Shown here piece by piece: positions 38,801 to 51,100 of a stretch of 64,000 nt of DNA (the first letter of the stretch is position 1; each line of letters opens with the position of its first letter). Below the pieces are notes generated by a model. It saw only the letters and a list, made by a program, of their open reading frames with translations. It did no database searches and was not told the origin of the DNA. The DNA comes from Amblyornis subalaris (lineage: Eukaryota > Chordata > Aves > Passeriformes > Ptilonorhynchidae): NCBI GenBank assembly GCA_018881555.1, contig JACAXG010000018.1, positions 5,765,634-5,829,633 on the forward strand, in the 5' to 3' direction. A program made the translations under genes and the position numbers.

Positions 38801-39466
38801 TAGCTATTAGGTGACACTACAGCTGTACATTTCAGTGCAGGAAATGGCAGTCATACATGGGGCTAAGACTCAAACTGAAAAGGTGAAGATCTGTGTGATG
38901 CGCCTATCCAGAAACAGATTAGCAGTGCCATCAAGAAGCTTCTTTCCTTGTCCGTACTATACTCTTAAAACATGGAAAAGTGACTCCAGGCTTCTCAGAG
39001 AATATTTCTCCCTCCCTCCCTGACTCTGTGTGCTGAGCTGAGATACACTGAACACTATGCACTTGAAAAATCTTCTTAAAAAAAGGCCTCTTCTCGTGTA
39101 ACCTCTCCAGAGTGGATTGAATTCCTCATAAGCAGTTTAAACAAAGCCAACACACCTTAAGTCCCCTGGTAGGTAACAAGAATTTGAGGTGATTATATGA
39201 ACGCTTTTTTTACTGAAAGCTGGTATTTAGTATTTTTCTTTCTTTCTTTTTTTTTCCCCTTCAATTTACATTATTTACCCCAAATCTACAGAGGTTGATC
39301 TTTGAGGGTTTTACTTTTCAGACTTTGGAATCTTTTTGCCTCTTGTAGACTGAAGTCTACAGTGTTTGACCTTCACCAAAATATGAACCACTTTTAGCAT
39401 TATAACTCCATCTCAATTAGTTTTATGTATCAGAGGATGCCTCTCATTGAAGGACAAGTCATAGCC
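38801..39466. other. Non-coding stretch, nothing recognised
   Basis: A pyrimidine-rich run (TTTCTTTCTTTC followed by T's) lies near 39236-39256. No gene is recognised. Confidence 0.5.
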
Positions 39467-40054
39467 TGTGGTTGTGGCTTAACCTCAGCCAGCAACTCAG
39501 TACAACAGGACTCAGTCCCCAGCCCCCAGTGNGACACGGAGGAGAATCAGAAAAAGGTAAAACTCCCGTGCTGAAATAGAACCACTTTAATAGTTAAATA
39601 AATAAAGTAAAATATAATTATGATGATGATTATGACAATGATGATGACGATGAAAAAGAAAAAAGAAGGAGAGGAATAAACCTAAGAGAAACAGGTGATG
39701 CACACAATTTCTCCCCACCCACTGACCAATACACAACCCGTCCTCGAGCAGTGACCAGCCCCTCCTGGCCAGCTTTCCCCAGTTTATATACAGGGCATGA
39801 CATCCTATGGAAGGTAATTTACCTTTGGCCGGTTTGAGTCAGCTCTCCTGGCCATGCTCCCTCCCAGCTTCTTGAGCACCTGCTTTCTGGAAGAGCACAA
39901 AAAACTGAAAAGTCCTTGATTTAGAGTAAGCACCACTGAGCAACAGCCACAACATCAGTGTGTTATCAACATTATTCTCATACTGAATCCAAACCACAGC
40001 AGTGTACCAACTACTAAGAAGAAAATTAACTTTATCCCAGCTGAAACCAGGACA
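39467..40054 (-). mobile_element. ERV LTR, antisense, same family as 55,896-56,604
   Basis: On the minus strand the element starts TGTCCTGGTTTCAGCTGGGA and continues into TAAAGTTAATTTTCTTC. It carries CAAGGACTTTTCAGTTT, GACTCAAACCGGCCAAAG, a TATATAAACTGGG promoter box (about 39783-39790) and CACTGGGGGCTGG near its 3' end. An ATTAAA signal lies at 39586-39591. These blocks occur in the same order as in the plus-strand copy at 55.9 kb. Between the promoter and the polyadenylation signal sits a degenerate GAT/ATG trinucleotide tract (39617-39672). The right boundary (40054) is firm and the left (39467) is approximate. No target-site duplication was found. No internal viral sequence is present. 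I recall this LTR type as abundant in songbirds. Confidence 0.82.
39617..39672. repeat. Degenerate (GAT)n and GA-rich microsatellite inside the LTR
   Basis: A run of ATG/GAT triplets grading into GAAAAAGAAAAAAGAAGGAG. It occupies the same place within the LTR as the (CTCCTT)n expansion in the copy at 56.25 kb. Confidence 0.75.
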
Positions 40055-43000
40055 CCCTTCTTTGTTAACACAAGCTGCATTGCAAACATGTCTTTGATGC
40101 AACTTTATATCCAGGTAAAGCCAATATTTTAACAACTTTATCAAAATAAGAACAGACACTGAGTTCAAATGACATTGTCTCTTTTTACATCAGGCTGGTC
40201 AAAAGAGAATCAGCAAAACCTGTAGAAATAGAAAACATTTTTCTTAAGTCAGAAATCAATTTTCTAAACCATTATTTTTCCAAGATACAAGATTAATTAC
40301 AAATACATTAAACTGGAATGCTGAAGTAAAGATGAATGACTGGCCCCTACAATANATTGTTGAGAGGGGAAGGGCTTCCCCAGATAAAGTGATTTGTNGC
40401 TTTTTTTGGTGGATGGAGTGCAATAAGATCTGCTCTAGAGTGAGACACTCTCAGCTTCACATAATCCAGCACAAGTCTGCAATACTGCTTCTATATGGTG
40501 TTTCCAGTGACCTGAAACACAGATTGTTGCCTGATCACTATGTCTTCACTGGGAGTCAGCTTGCTGTTAATCTTTAGCATAGAGTTGCAACTGCATGTAA
40601 GGAAATTATTATAAGTATTATTTTGTTTGAAAAACTGTTTTTAACCTTCTGTTGGAATGCTATGATGGAGACAATGGGATAAATATTTGCTTTTTATTAA
40701 GTTAGGATATTTAAGCAATTAGAATAGTTGCTGGGGGTGTTTTATTTTTTTTCCATCCTTAGTTTAACTGCTCTTACTTGATTGAAGTTTCAAAGTATAT
40801 TGTAGTCTTACATTTCCCATATACATATATACATACATATATATATGGAATTTCTGCATTTAAGGGACTTTTATGTGGACCAGCATTACAGCTCTGCAGT
40901 AACATGAAAAGATGAGGTAGGGAATATCACCAAGGAACACTTAGCCTTGCTTCAAAGGCTTATCGTATCACACGAATTGACACACCTTACATGTCCCAAA
41001 ATAAATAGTTGATAAGATGAAGCATTGCAGCTGAGCAAAACCACTAAATAATATAATTACACCAAATGTTTGTCTATTTCATTATACCTGTCTGCCAGGG
41101 TTATTAGCTTGTTCCTTATATATATAAGCTTTGTTTTCCAAGAAAATAAGGGAAGTAGGAAAATAGATTTTATAACCAACAAATGTATATTTCTANATAT
41201 TTCTCATAATATATACTGGAGATATACACAAGGTCTGTGGTACAAACAGTGCAAAAGTGGCAATGCAGTGCATGCATGTAGAAGAGACCTTTATGAACAT
41301 GCTATTTTTTTTACTGTATCAATAGGTTCATCAGTTTAAATCAGGAACTGAAGTGACATCTGTTGACATGCAGTTTTGTCCATAATAGAATTACTTAGTC
41401 AATGCCATTTTCAATGTTAATTTCTAAGCGGATGAATATTTTCAATGAGGATGACATCCAGACAGAATAGCAATGTAACAGGTAATCTAATTCAGTTGAA
41501 GAACTATTCTATTAAAGTAATGGTTCCAAGGCAATGGGAGATGAAGAGCACAGGTCAAGAAGAAAAGACAGCATGATTCCATAGTACTGCATAGTTTTGC
41601 TTTCCAGAAGGAAACAAAATGGGAGTTATACTGATAAAGTGCAGGAGAGAAAGTAACACACTACAATACGACATAGGCTGAAATTAAAAAAGACCTAAAG
41701 AAACCACAGCAAACCACACAAAAGATTGCAAATAAAATAAAAATATTAAGATAAGCCATGGGAAATACCTATGTACAAGTCATATTAAGCACATGGCTGG
41801 ACTGTCAAGTGCATTTTTCCCATTTTGTAACTGCAGTGAAGGATGAACTATGGGGATTAGGTGATGTTTTATAACTTCTGTCGAAGTGAGAAATTAAAAG
41901 GGCAATGTATTCTTTCTTCAGAAGCATCCAGACTCTCTTAAATTACAAAAGATGCCTATGTGGAATGTTGGTGATGTGCNATGTCAGAGCAATCATGAGA
42001 AAAACTATTTCACTAACAACTGCAGTTGTTTTCTCTTTTCCCCTTGCAGCATTCATCACAGTAGCCTCCAGCTGTTTTCCTTGGGATACAGCCCTCCTGC
42101 TCTGGGGCATGCAACCTCTAGGGTACAAAGTGTAGTAATTTTTAATTTCAATCGCCAACACCTGCATGAGGGAGTGAGCTCTGGTCCTTGATACCATTTA
42201 GTCATTGACTTCCCTGAAAATAGGATTGAGCCTTGATACATCCCTGGGCAGATAGGAGACATTAGGGGCTAATAAGTCTTATGATATATGCACACTATTG
42301 ACTTACCATTCCAGTTTTCAGAATCTGAATACCAATAGCATTTACCCAGGGATACATTATAAGCAGGTCCATATGGAAATGTTTTCTTTGCATCAAAACC
42401 ATCTTAGGGCTTTTGCATTGTATAGTTTGTCTAAATCACTCAGATTGTTCTCAGAACTTGTATATATATGAATAGATACAAAGACATATTGGACTAAAAA
42501 GCTGTAAATAAAAATCAAGTACTCATAACTCTTTGCCTTTGTTAAATTCTCAAAGTGAAATTTCATTTTGTCCTAGAAAAATAGGTTTAGCAGAAAAGGG
42601 AACCAAAGATCTGATCTAGAGACAAGACAAATGCCTACTTTGTGCTACACTTGAAAAGACAGGCCTCACGCCATGCAGACACTTAACCTTGTGAGGAAAG
42701 GTTTGCAGGGACATGAAATCTAGAATCTTCTGTTGAGTTTGTACACATTATGTTATCCCAGTAGAGCTGTTCTGTAAGCTATTACAGCCAAGCCACACAG
42801 CTTACTATTTCCTAAGGTGCATTTTAATTTCCATTGAACAGATTTGCACTTGATGATGTGGCCCTGCTGTCCCATCCTTTCAGATGTCTACATTTTACTC
42901 ATGTAAAAGCTTTGCTTTAATTTCCAAACCTGTCTTACAGCAACAGAAAATTAAATTAAGGTGTTCTCCTCTGGAACATTAAAGCCAGGAAGGCATCAGG

Positions 43001-44690
43001 AGTATGTCTGAAGATAATACTTTCAAGTGAAAAGGCTCTCCAACACGTGGGCACCAATCCAGCTGAAGAAAGGACATCCCCTGCTACAAGTTATGCTGCT
43101 TCTACTGGTATCAAGGATTTTCTTACACTGTAAAACACATATCCCAGCAGAGAATACCCAGCTAAGCATCTAATGTTAGAAGAAAGATTTTTTTAACATG
43201 ATCAGATTTGTTAAACATATTTTTCTGCAAGGGAAAGAACTATTAAAAGATGCATTTTTTATGACTGACAACCAGCAGAATGAGTGTTTCATATAAAACA
43301 TATTTTCCTTTTGGGACACAATTTATTCCTGATCTTCCTCCTTAGCAGATCAGTTTCCAAGGAGGCTAAAAATAAATAGCCTCCTTTAAAAACAAAATGG
43401 TGACTGAGCTAGTACGCTCCTGTGAAACAGCAATTATTTCTGACAGGTGAAAAGGCCATTAGACATGAATTGATTTTCAGAGATACAGTGAACTCTTATT
43501 CGACAGGAGCTGTGTGTGCTCAGCACCTCTGAACTTCAGGGTCAGTCTTGCAAGGTGCTGAATGACCTCAACACGCAGAAAGTTTTCCACACATTTCAGG
43601 AACCGGCCCTTAGAAATGAGACAAGAAATCTGTAAGCCCAAATACACACTGTGAAAATGCTGAAATGCAGTCCCTGAACTATGTTGTCTGCTTTAAACGG
43701 CATTGACAGTGGCACCATGAGATCCTGAGAAAGCCACTTAACTTCCCTGTACTCTTTCCACTTTTATTCCTTCTGTGTCTTGTCCTTCCAAACAGTACNG
43801 AGACCTGAATTGTCTTCTTCTGCTCATGAATACAGTGACTAACACTACTGGGCTTAGTATCAGTTGTAAACCCTTATTGCTANGAAATGGTTGTTCCTAA
43901 ATATGAAAATCATGAAATATAACAGTTTAGAAAAGGTGTTGTAACTTTGCTAATGCTATGGTGTATCTCAGTGGAAATCCATGACTCAGAATAGATGACA
44001 ACACATGTGTTGTGCTCTTAATTAGCTCTCCATATTCTTCTAGAGTAAAAATTAATTCTGAAACTGTGATCCACTCAAAATATTGAAATCAAATTAATAT
44101 ATGAAAAAGCCAATAAAAAGTAGGAAAACAGCAATTTGAATGAGAGAGAACTAATAAGTACTAACAGATGAGACATCAAGAATTGTACACAGGAGAGTGT
44201 ATAATTGATAAGCACTTTCTTGTAATGTTTTAAATTTCTTTTGTCTTTGTGCAGAATCAGATTAGATCTGCCTTTCAAGGATCGCTGAACACTTAAGTCT
44301 AAATATATCTGAGTTTTGGGGAAGATAATACTGAGGCATAATTTCAGAACTTTGCTATATGAGCATCTCTCATTATGTCNTGATTGCATTTTCTTTTATC
44401 CTTTCCATATATCTCATACGTCATAGGTGCTACAGCCCATTAATTTTTCAGTAGCAAAAAAACCCAACAAAAGCCATGCAATCAATATACATATGCTGAA
44501 TATATTTAAGGGTCAAGTTTTCCGCTTATAAAGGCTTTAAAAAATTGACTCTGTTCTGACTGCTACCAAAGATTCTCTAGTTAAGTCCTTTATTTGTGCT
44601 TGATTTCCTGACTGTATAAAGGGAGGTTAACAACATTTGATTAAAAAAAACAAACAAAAATAAAAAATCTGAAAACCAAACAAAAAAACC
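40055..44690. other. AT-rich non-coding stretch, nothing firmly recognised
   Basis: An imperfect (TA/CA)n run that can fold on itself lies at about 40818-40848. Several mutually overlapping open frames at 41905-42262 on both strands show no domain. A CTCAGCACCTCTGAA motif near 43519 recalls an old amniote repeat but is too short to call. Confidence 0.45.
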
Positions 44691-44747
44691 CCAAACCAAA
44701 CCAAACCAAACCAAACCAAACCAAACCAAACCAAACCAAACCAAACC
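44691..44747 (+). repeat. (CCAAA)11 pentanucleotide microsatellite
   Basis: Eleven uninterrupted CCAAA units, preceded by about 45 bp of related A-rich sequence with CAAAC and AAACC units. This looks like a microsatellite that grew from an A-rich tract. Confidence 0.95.
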
Positions 44748-47256
44748 CACTCAACTCACAAATTATGGTGGGATAGAGTTAGTTATTGTAGACACCCGAG
44801 GCATCTTTAGGTGACAAGTGGTTTAAACAGTGACATGTACTGCTTATTTACATCTGCATCTACAAGGATGCAATTGTGTGCAATTGTCCAGTGATGCTCA
44901 TTGACCTTTTTAGTGTTCTGATAACATAAATGTAGCTAGGAAACAGCAATGTTTAGGATTATGATTATAATAGTATGGATTTTGTTTGGTACGGTGTATT
45001 AGATTTTACTCTTTTTTCCATCAGATGGGGAATATATACATTTCTGATAAGGTATTTAATAAAACAGTGACCAGAATGGTATGGCTAAAATGATGAAATT
45101 TTCCTAGATTTATGTTTCCTGGATTATAAGGGAAAAATTTGGTATTATGCTTGTGTTTTGGCTTTTGCAACATTCCTCAATAGTCTAGACTAGAAGTATT
45201 CTAGTCCCAAGCTAGAGAGCTTGAGAGCTTCTCTCCCAAGCACTGATATTTGGAAATTGCCCTAAAATGAAACTCCTTTATCAAATCCTTTGCACCACAG
45301 CCCCCAGACAGGAAATACCAACATGAAAAACCTTGATCTGAAAACTTTGAATAACTTGACTGAATTCATACTTTGACTCTCTGAAAAGGACCCTTGAGAG
45401 CTGAAATGTGTGCAGTGAGTATTTAGGACCTATAGCTCACAAAATGAAACTTGACTTCAGACAGGTTTCATTAATTGGGAGAAGTTATGATGATAAGCAT
45501 TGCTTTACTTTTCTTTCTTCCTAGCAATAGAGTTTGCTAAGATTACATTGTGCTCTATCTTAACTGTCAGAGTTAAAAGACTTCATGTTAAGAGTTAAAA
45601 GACTTCATGTTACTGAAGTTGTCACTTTGTATAGTCATAACGAAACTGTACTAAAAAATTTCTGTGAGTGCTTGAAGTTTTCTCACAGCTTTCACCCAGT
45701 ATACAGGTCACATAAGGCAGAAAAGGCTTGAGATCAGCACAGCCCCCTACACCCAAGTTCCTGTTAACATATGCAGAGCTTTTTAAATGAAATGGGGCCT
45801 CTGTTCAATGAGGGGAAGGTCACAGCAATGGTTTTGTTATTGTCTATGGGTCGTGTCTAAGCCACCAGCTGTGTTTCTAAGGAATTACATTTTGAAAATA
45901 GTAAACCTTATACTTTAAGGACTTGCTATGAAAAAAATATATAGCAATAATCACTGCGTTTTAAAAATTATTTTTGTTTTTATTTATTGACTTGATTCAT
46001 TATCCTACATACTATTTTGAATTAATACTTGTTGTTTAGAACATGACTCTTTCTGAAAAGCGGAAGAGACCCTCTAAGTTTTAGAAGATCTGTTTATTGT
46101 GAGCTATTTTCTTCCCACAATCTAAAACCCCCTTGGTGTTGTGTATCCATTTCCTTAGACCCTTGCTGTACCAGATTCTGAGAAGCTGATGGGTTTTTTA
46201 ATCAGTTCCGCAAAGGATCAGGTAGGTAGTTAATGGATGCTAGGGTTCCTGCAGTGTGAACACTGTTTGAGAACAAGCAAGAATTAAGGAGAGAAACAAA
46301 TTCAGAGATATTGCTTTATATTTAGTTGGTAAATGGTTGATAAGAAGTTCTACATTAATCTTTCATTTGCTTCCTTAAACCTTTTTTTTATCATTCTACC
46401 TACGGATCTCTATTTTTTTGGTCAGAGATCAAAAATAGGCCACTAAAGAATTTGATATAAGTACATCAACACACCTATACATCTAATGTCCATGATAAAG
46501 AAGAATAACAGAATTTAACAAATCTTTTCAGCAGTCAATANGTGGATGAGGTTGTGTCCAGCAATCCAGGAGTGTTCCACTCCAGAGATACAAATACCCC
46601 AGGCTTTGTCCTGCCATCCAAAGGTCACCGAGGAGCTGCTTTATTATTCTCTTTCTTCCCGGTACTGAGGAGCTAGGAGAGGAAACTAAATCAGAAGCTG
46701 TCTCTAACAGCTTCATGCTGTCAGTGATCTTTCCCTCACCTGGCTACTTCTGCTTGTCTGTCCTATTTACCTCCCAATTGTCCTTGAATCGCCTGAATGT
46801 CTTTGATTTCAGTCTGTTCTAACTCTAACCTTAACTACCTCTTCCATCTTGATTATGAGCTAGCAAAGCCATAGGTATGAAAGCGTACAAACAAATCTAG
46901 GATTAAATGAAACAGCCCTAATGAGATCATAACTTCAACCGTCATCAGAAAGTACAGGAACTGTGTTTTTTCTTGAGTTAGTTTCTGTGTATGGGGATTA
47001 ATATTCCTGGCACTGTAGACAGAAGTTATTTGCAGAAATTGGTCTAATAGGTTATTTTATCTATGAATAAAGTTAGTTTAACTTTAGATATTGCAAGAAG
47101 CATTTTATTTGTGGTTAATACTATCAGGAATGTTGATGGACTGATTTTTTGGGGTTGCATTTTCCTTCCATCTATAGAAAATGAAAGAAGGAATAGAAAT
47201 AAGGCAGCACACTTTAGGTAAGAGAAACCTTGCAAAAGTCAAACTAAATAGAGACN
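44748..47256. other. AT-rich non-coding stretch with a small tandem duplication
   Basis: A perfect tandem duplication of 22 bp lies at 45569-45612 (unit begins AGAGTTAAAAG). A nest of short palindromes lies at 45181-45235. No gene was recognised; the minus-strand frame at 46528-46716 has no domain. Confidence 0.5.
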
Positions 47257-48132
47257 GAATGTGCTCTCAACAAGTTTGCTGGTGATACAAAACTGAGTGT
47301 AGTGGCTGATACACCTGAAGGCTGTGCTGCCCTTCAGAGGGACCTTGATAGGCTGAAGTGCTGGGCAGAGGGAAACCTGATGAGGTTCAACAAGAGCAAG
47401 TGTAGGGTCCTGCACCCAGGGGGGAATAACCCCAAGTACCAGCACAGGTTGTGGCTTGACCTACTAAAGAGCAGCTCTGCTGAAAAGGACCTAGGAGTCC
47501 TGGTGGGTGACAAGTTGACGATGAGCCAGCATTTCCTGGTGGCCAGGAGGGCCAGTGGTATCCTGGGGTACATCTGGAAGAGTGTGGCCAGCAGGTCCAG
47601 GGAGGTGATCCTCCCCCTCTACTNGGCCCTGCTGAGTTCACATCTGGAGTGCTGAGTCCAGTTCTGGGCTCCTCAGTACAAGACAACGAGCTACTGGAGA
47701 GGGTCCAGCAGAGGGCCGTGAAGATGATNAGGGATCTGGAGCACCTCTCTTATGAGAAGAGACTGCGAGAGCTGGGCCTATTTAGTCTGGAGAGGAGAAG
47801 ACTGAGAGGGGATCTCATTAATGCAGTGCCAAGAGGATGGTGCCAGACTCTTTTCAGTGGTGCCCAGAGACAGGACGAGGACCAATGGCCATAAACAAAA
47901 ACACAAAAAGTTCCACCTCAGCATAAGGAATAGCTTCTTTACATTGAGGATGGCAGAGCACTGGAACAGGCTGCCCAGGGAGGTTGTGGAGTCTCCTTCT
48001 CTGGAGATATTCAAAACCCACCTGGATGAATTCCTGAGTAACCTGCACTAGGTGACCCTGCCTTGGCAGGGGTGCTGGACTGGGTGATCTCCAGAGGCCC
48101 TTTCCAACCTTATTGATTTTGTGAGTCTGTGA
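47257..48132 (+). mobile_element. CR1 LINE, 3' part of ORF2 and 3' UTR
   Basis: This is the best preserved CR1 here, 5' truncated as is usual. The order matches the end of CR1 ORF2. A LNKFAGDTKL motif (the FADDTKL active-site region, with D to G) comes first, then LQRDLDRLKCWA, RFNKSKCRVLH, AEKDLGVLV and SRSREVILPLY in frame 1. A stop at 47653-47655 ends that frame. ELLERVQQRAVKM through LRGDLI continues in frame 3, and [18 protein letters not shown] back in frame 1. At least two frameshifts plus the stop make it a pseudogene. The C-terminal frame ends near 48051, followed by the 3' UTR (CTGGACTGGGTGATCTCCAG) and a terminal GTGAGTCTGTGA. It belongs to a different subfamily from the copy at 17.3 kb, judged by the 3' UTR wording. 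Confidence 0.92.
47302..48051 (+). pseudogene. CR1 ORF2 reverse-transcriptase C-terminal remnant
   Basis: Broken coding remnant within the CR1 at 47257-48132: frame 1 (47302-47655), frame 3 (from about 47649) and frame 1 again (from about 47821). CR1 ORF2 normally encodes an endonuclease and a reverse transcriptase. Only the region after the polymerase palm is left here, including the thumb and C-terminal segments. Ns at 47256, 47624 and 47729 add uncertainty about one or more of the breaks. Confidence 0.85.
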
Positions 48133-51100
48133 AAAAAAATATATTTAAGCAAAAAATGTCATACATTCTGTCCTTCATAACGCATAAGTTTCCTTTTTCC
48201 TGGTCAGATTTTGCAGAAATGATGCTTTTGTGTGTACTGTGTTTTATTTAGCATTGACGTATTGGTCAAAAGTTTCAACTATGATCGATGCCAGAAACTA
48301 AGTCTCAAAGAGGAGTATTTCCTCACACTCATCAAAGGAAATGGCGGGATACACTCCCAAGTGACCAAACAGCAAAGCCCCTTTTAGAGGAAACAGGTTA
48401 CATGGTATACTAGAGCTCTGAGGAAGTTTAGGGAATAAAATTCTCAATATAAATAAAATAAATAAATAAATAGGTAACTATTAGGGCCTTAATCTGTTTG
48501 GAAATAGGACATTTGTCCTATGTAGGCAAAAAAGATTAATCATCACAAATAATGCTACTTATCTGTGGTAGGCATTAGAGTATTTTTCACAAGCTTTCTC
48601 CCTTTCATCACCTCTCTAGAAAATGACTCATCAAATACACATGGAGTCTTACAACTAGTAGTCAGATCCCATACATTTGTTTTAGGCAGGAAAAATGTAT
48701 ATTTGTGCTGGTCTTAATCTTTTCTATTTAAACTAATAAAATTTTGTAGCAGGAAGATAAGGGATCTTTACAAAATGAGAAAAACACCTACTGCCTGCTT
48801 ACTGCACAAAGGTACTCCCTAGCTGAACTGGAGTATGCATTTAAAAAATGCTTCTAATTGGAAAATTCCTGCTCTCCAGAATGATTGGGAAAAAAACGAA
48901 TGTGTCGTAGATGGGATGGGACAGGCCATACTCCTTTCCGGTTATTACCTACTGTGTGGGACCCATAAGGGGCCCCAGGAGATAAAATATAAGTACAAAC
49001 AACTGTGAGATCCTGACCTGAGTGTGAGTATGGCAAAGATACTTAAAATATGCTGGTTTCTTCTTTCCAGTCTTAGTTCAAAGATAGGAATCATTGGAAG
49101 TTAAGCTTGTTATATTTCATCTTGAGTTTTCTGAAGTTCAGTCCTCACTAAAATCGAAAAGGAGGTATTCTACTAGAACTTTTGTTCTGTGTATCTGCCT
49201 TCCTGCATTGATCATGACGCTTTTATAGAACTCTAGAGACAGGAGTACATGGGAAGAGAAATATTTCTTTTGAGGTAAATTAGGTAGGGAGAAACAGAAA
49301 GACATGCTTATTAAATTAGGATTCATTTGAAACTGGGTTAAAAATATGAAAGTACAGTAAAATTTTAAGTGAGGTAAAAACCTATATATGAAGAAAAGGC
49401 ACAGGTCTGTACCTCTGGTGTGGAGAAATAAGGCACAGGCAGATCTACTCGAACCCGGTTGGCTAATTAAGAAAAGATGGCTAGAGAATCCTGTTTCCCA
49501 GAAGAAACTTCACATGAGTAATGTGACTACTATCATTTATGGCTACTCTTAATTGCTAACCTGTGGAGCCCTGGGGCCGACTTATATCTGGATGGGTAGT
49601 TTGTGATAGCCTTGGCAGGTTGATGGAACCAGACACACTCTGTGGATCTACAGTGAGTCCCCCTTAAATGTTTTATCATTGTTTCCCCTTTTCCATCAAG
49701 TAATAATCCGGTTTCAAACTAATGAGGAGTAGAAAAACAAAATTTTTTTTCATTTGATTACAGTGTTCTGTAGAACCTGCTTTGGGATTTTCTCTACATT
49801 TATTCAAGTCCCCTGACAGAAGTTTGCATCAGTGACAGAGTATAGATCTAGAGGAAGCAATGGCCAGCAGAAAAACACAGATGTTTTCCTTTTGACTGGA
49901 AGAAAAGAATACNAGTAGTGTCACTGTCCCTCAGGTTGTCAATACATCCATGATACTTGAGTGTGTGTTCTGGTGCCATAAAAACTTCAGTCAGGATAAA
50001 TTTAAGAAAATTTTGATTAAAATCCCTCATTATTAACATTTTGTCTCAGCTTTACTAGTGGGAGATATAACCTCTCTTGACCATGGGCCAAATTCACTTT
50101 TATCAGCAGAAAGAACACTTAAGATTTCAATGGGTGTATAATCAAACTCTTATGCTGTTCAGCATACGTTTTTGCATCTTTTGGTGTATATGAAATTTTA
50201 TTTTGCTACTTTGTTGTTTCCCTGACAACGCTTTTCTATTTGTTTGTTGCCTTTAGGAGGTTTAATTTAGGTGGTAAATACCTCTACAGCACAGATACAT
50301 CTCAAGAAAGCACTCATACAGTGTGCTTTATCCTACCCTAAGTACAGGAGAAATGTGTGTCATAACACATAGAAATAATTGTAGTAAATCCAGTAAAATG
50401 CAGTTCTACACATTTAGCCTTTACTATAAATGGATATAATGTAGTAGCATCAATTACTGTGAATTGGGATGGCAAGTTCTTCTTGATAGCAGAAGTCAGC
50501 GAAGTAATTTCCAGAACACTGCTTTGAATGTTTACCACATAGCATATACTATTCCATGTTTTCAAGGATGCATTTTAGATTTCACCTGTTACAGGGAATA
50601 AGGGTACTGGAAGGGAATAAAATATCTATAATTTATAACAGGATTTTCTATTTTTATATAATAGTAATTTAATCCTAGATTAAACTNAATAAATATACAA
50701 CACTGTTTCAGTGCATTCCATTACATCAGGTTATATATAATTAATTTCCATGTTGCATCCTGCATAAAAGGAGAGATTGATTAATGTGTTTTTATTAGTT
50801 CATGCAACAATAAAAAAGAAGTTTCTCTTTTTCTCCCTGATATTCTTGGGTGATTTGAAGAAAGAATGCTTCAGAAAAAAAGAGAAAAATATAACTGATG
50901 TAAAAGTTATTCAGATAAGACTGTCATTTGTTCACATAATAATAAAGTAATACTTTCAATCTACTTATCAACACACTGTCATCTGACCCTTTGATACTAG
51001 ACTAGTGTGACCTTAGAGGTTAGCAATGACAGTGCTTTCTGTAGGTGACAGTCCTTCCCATGGCTTTCTGAGCCTATCTGAAACGTTTTCATTTACATAA

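Noticed and set aside
44691..44747. (CCAAA)n considered as interstitial telomeric repeat
   Set aside because: Vertebrate telomeres are TTAGGG/CCCTAA. This unit differs in length and composition.
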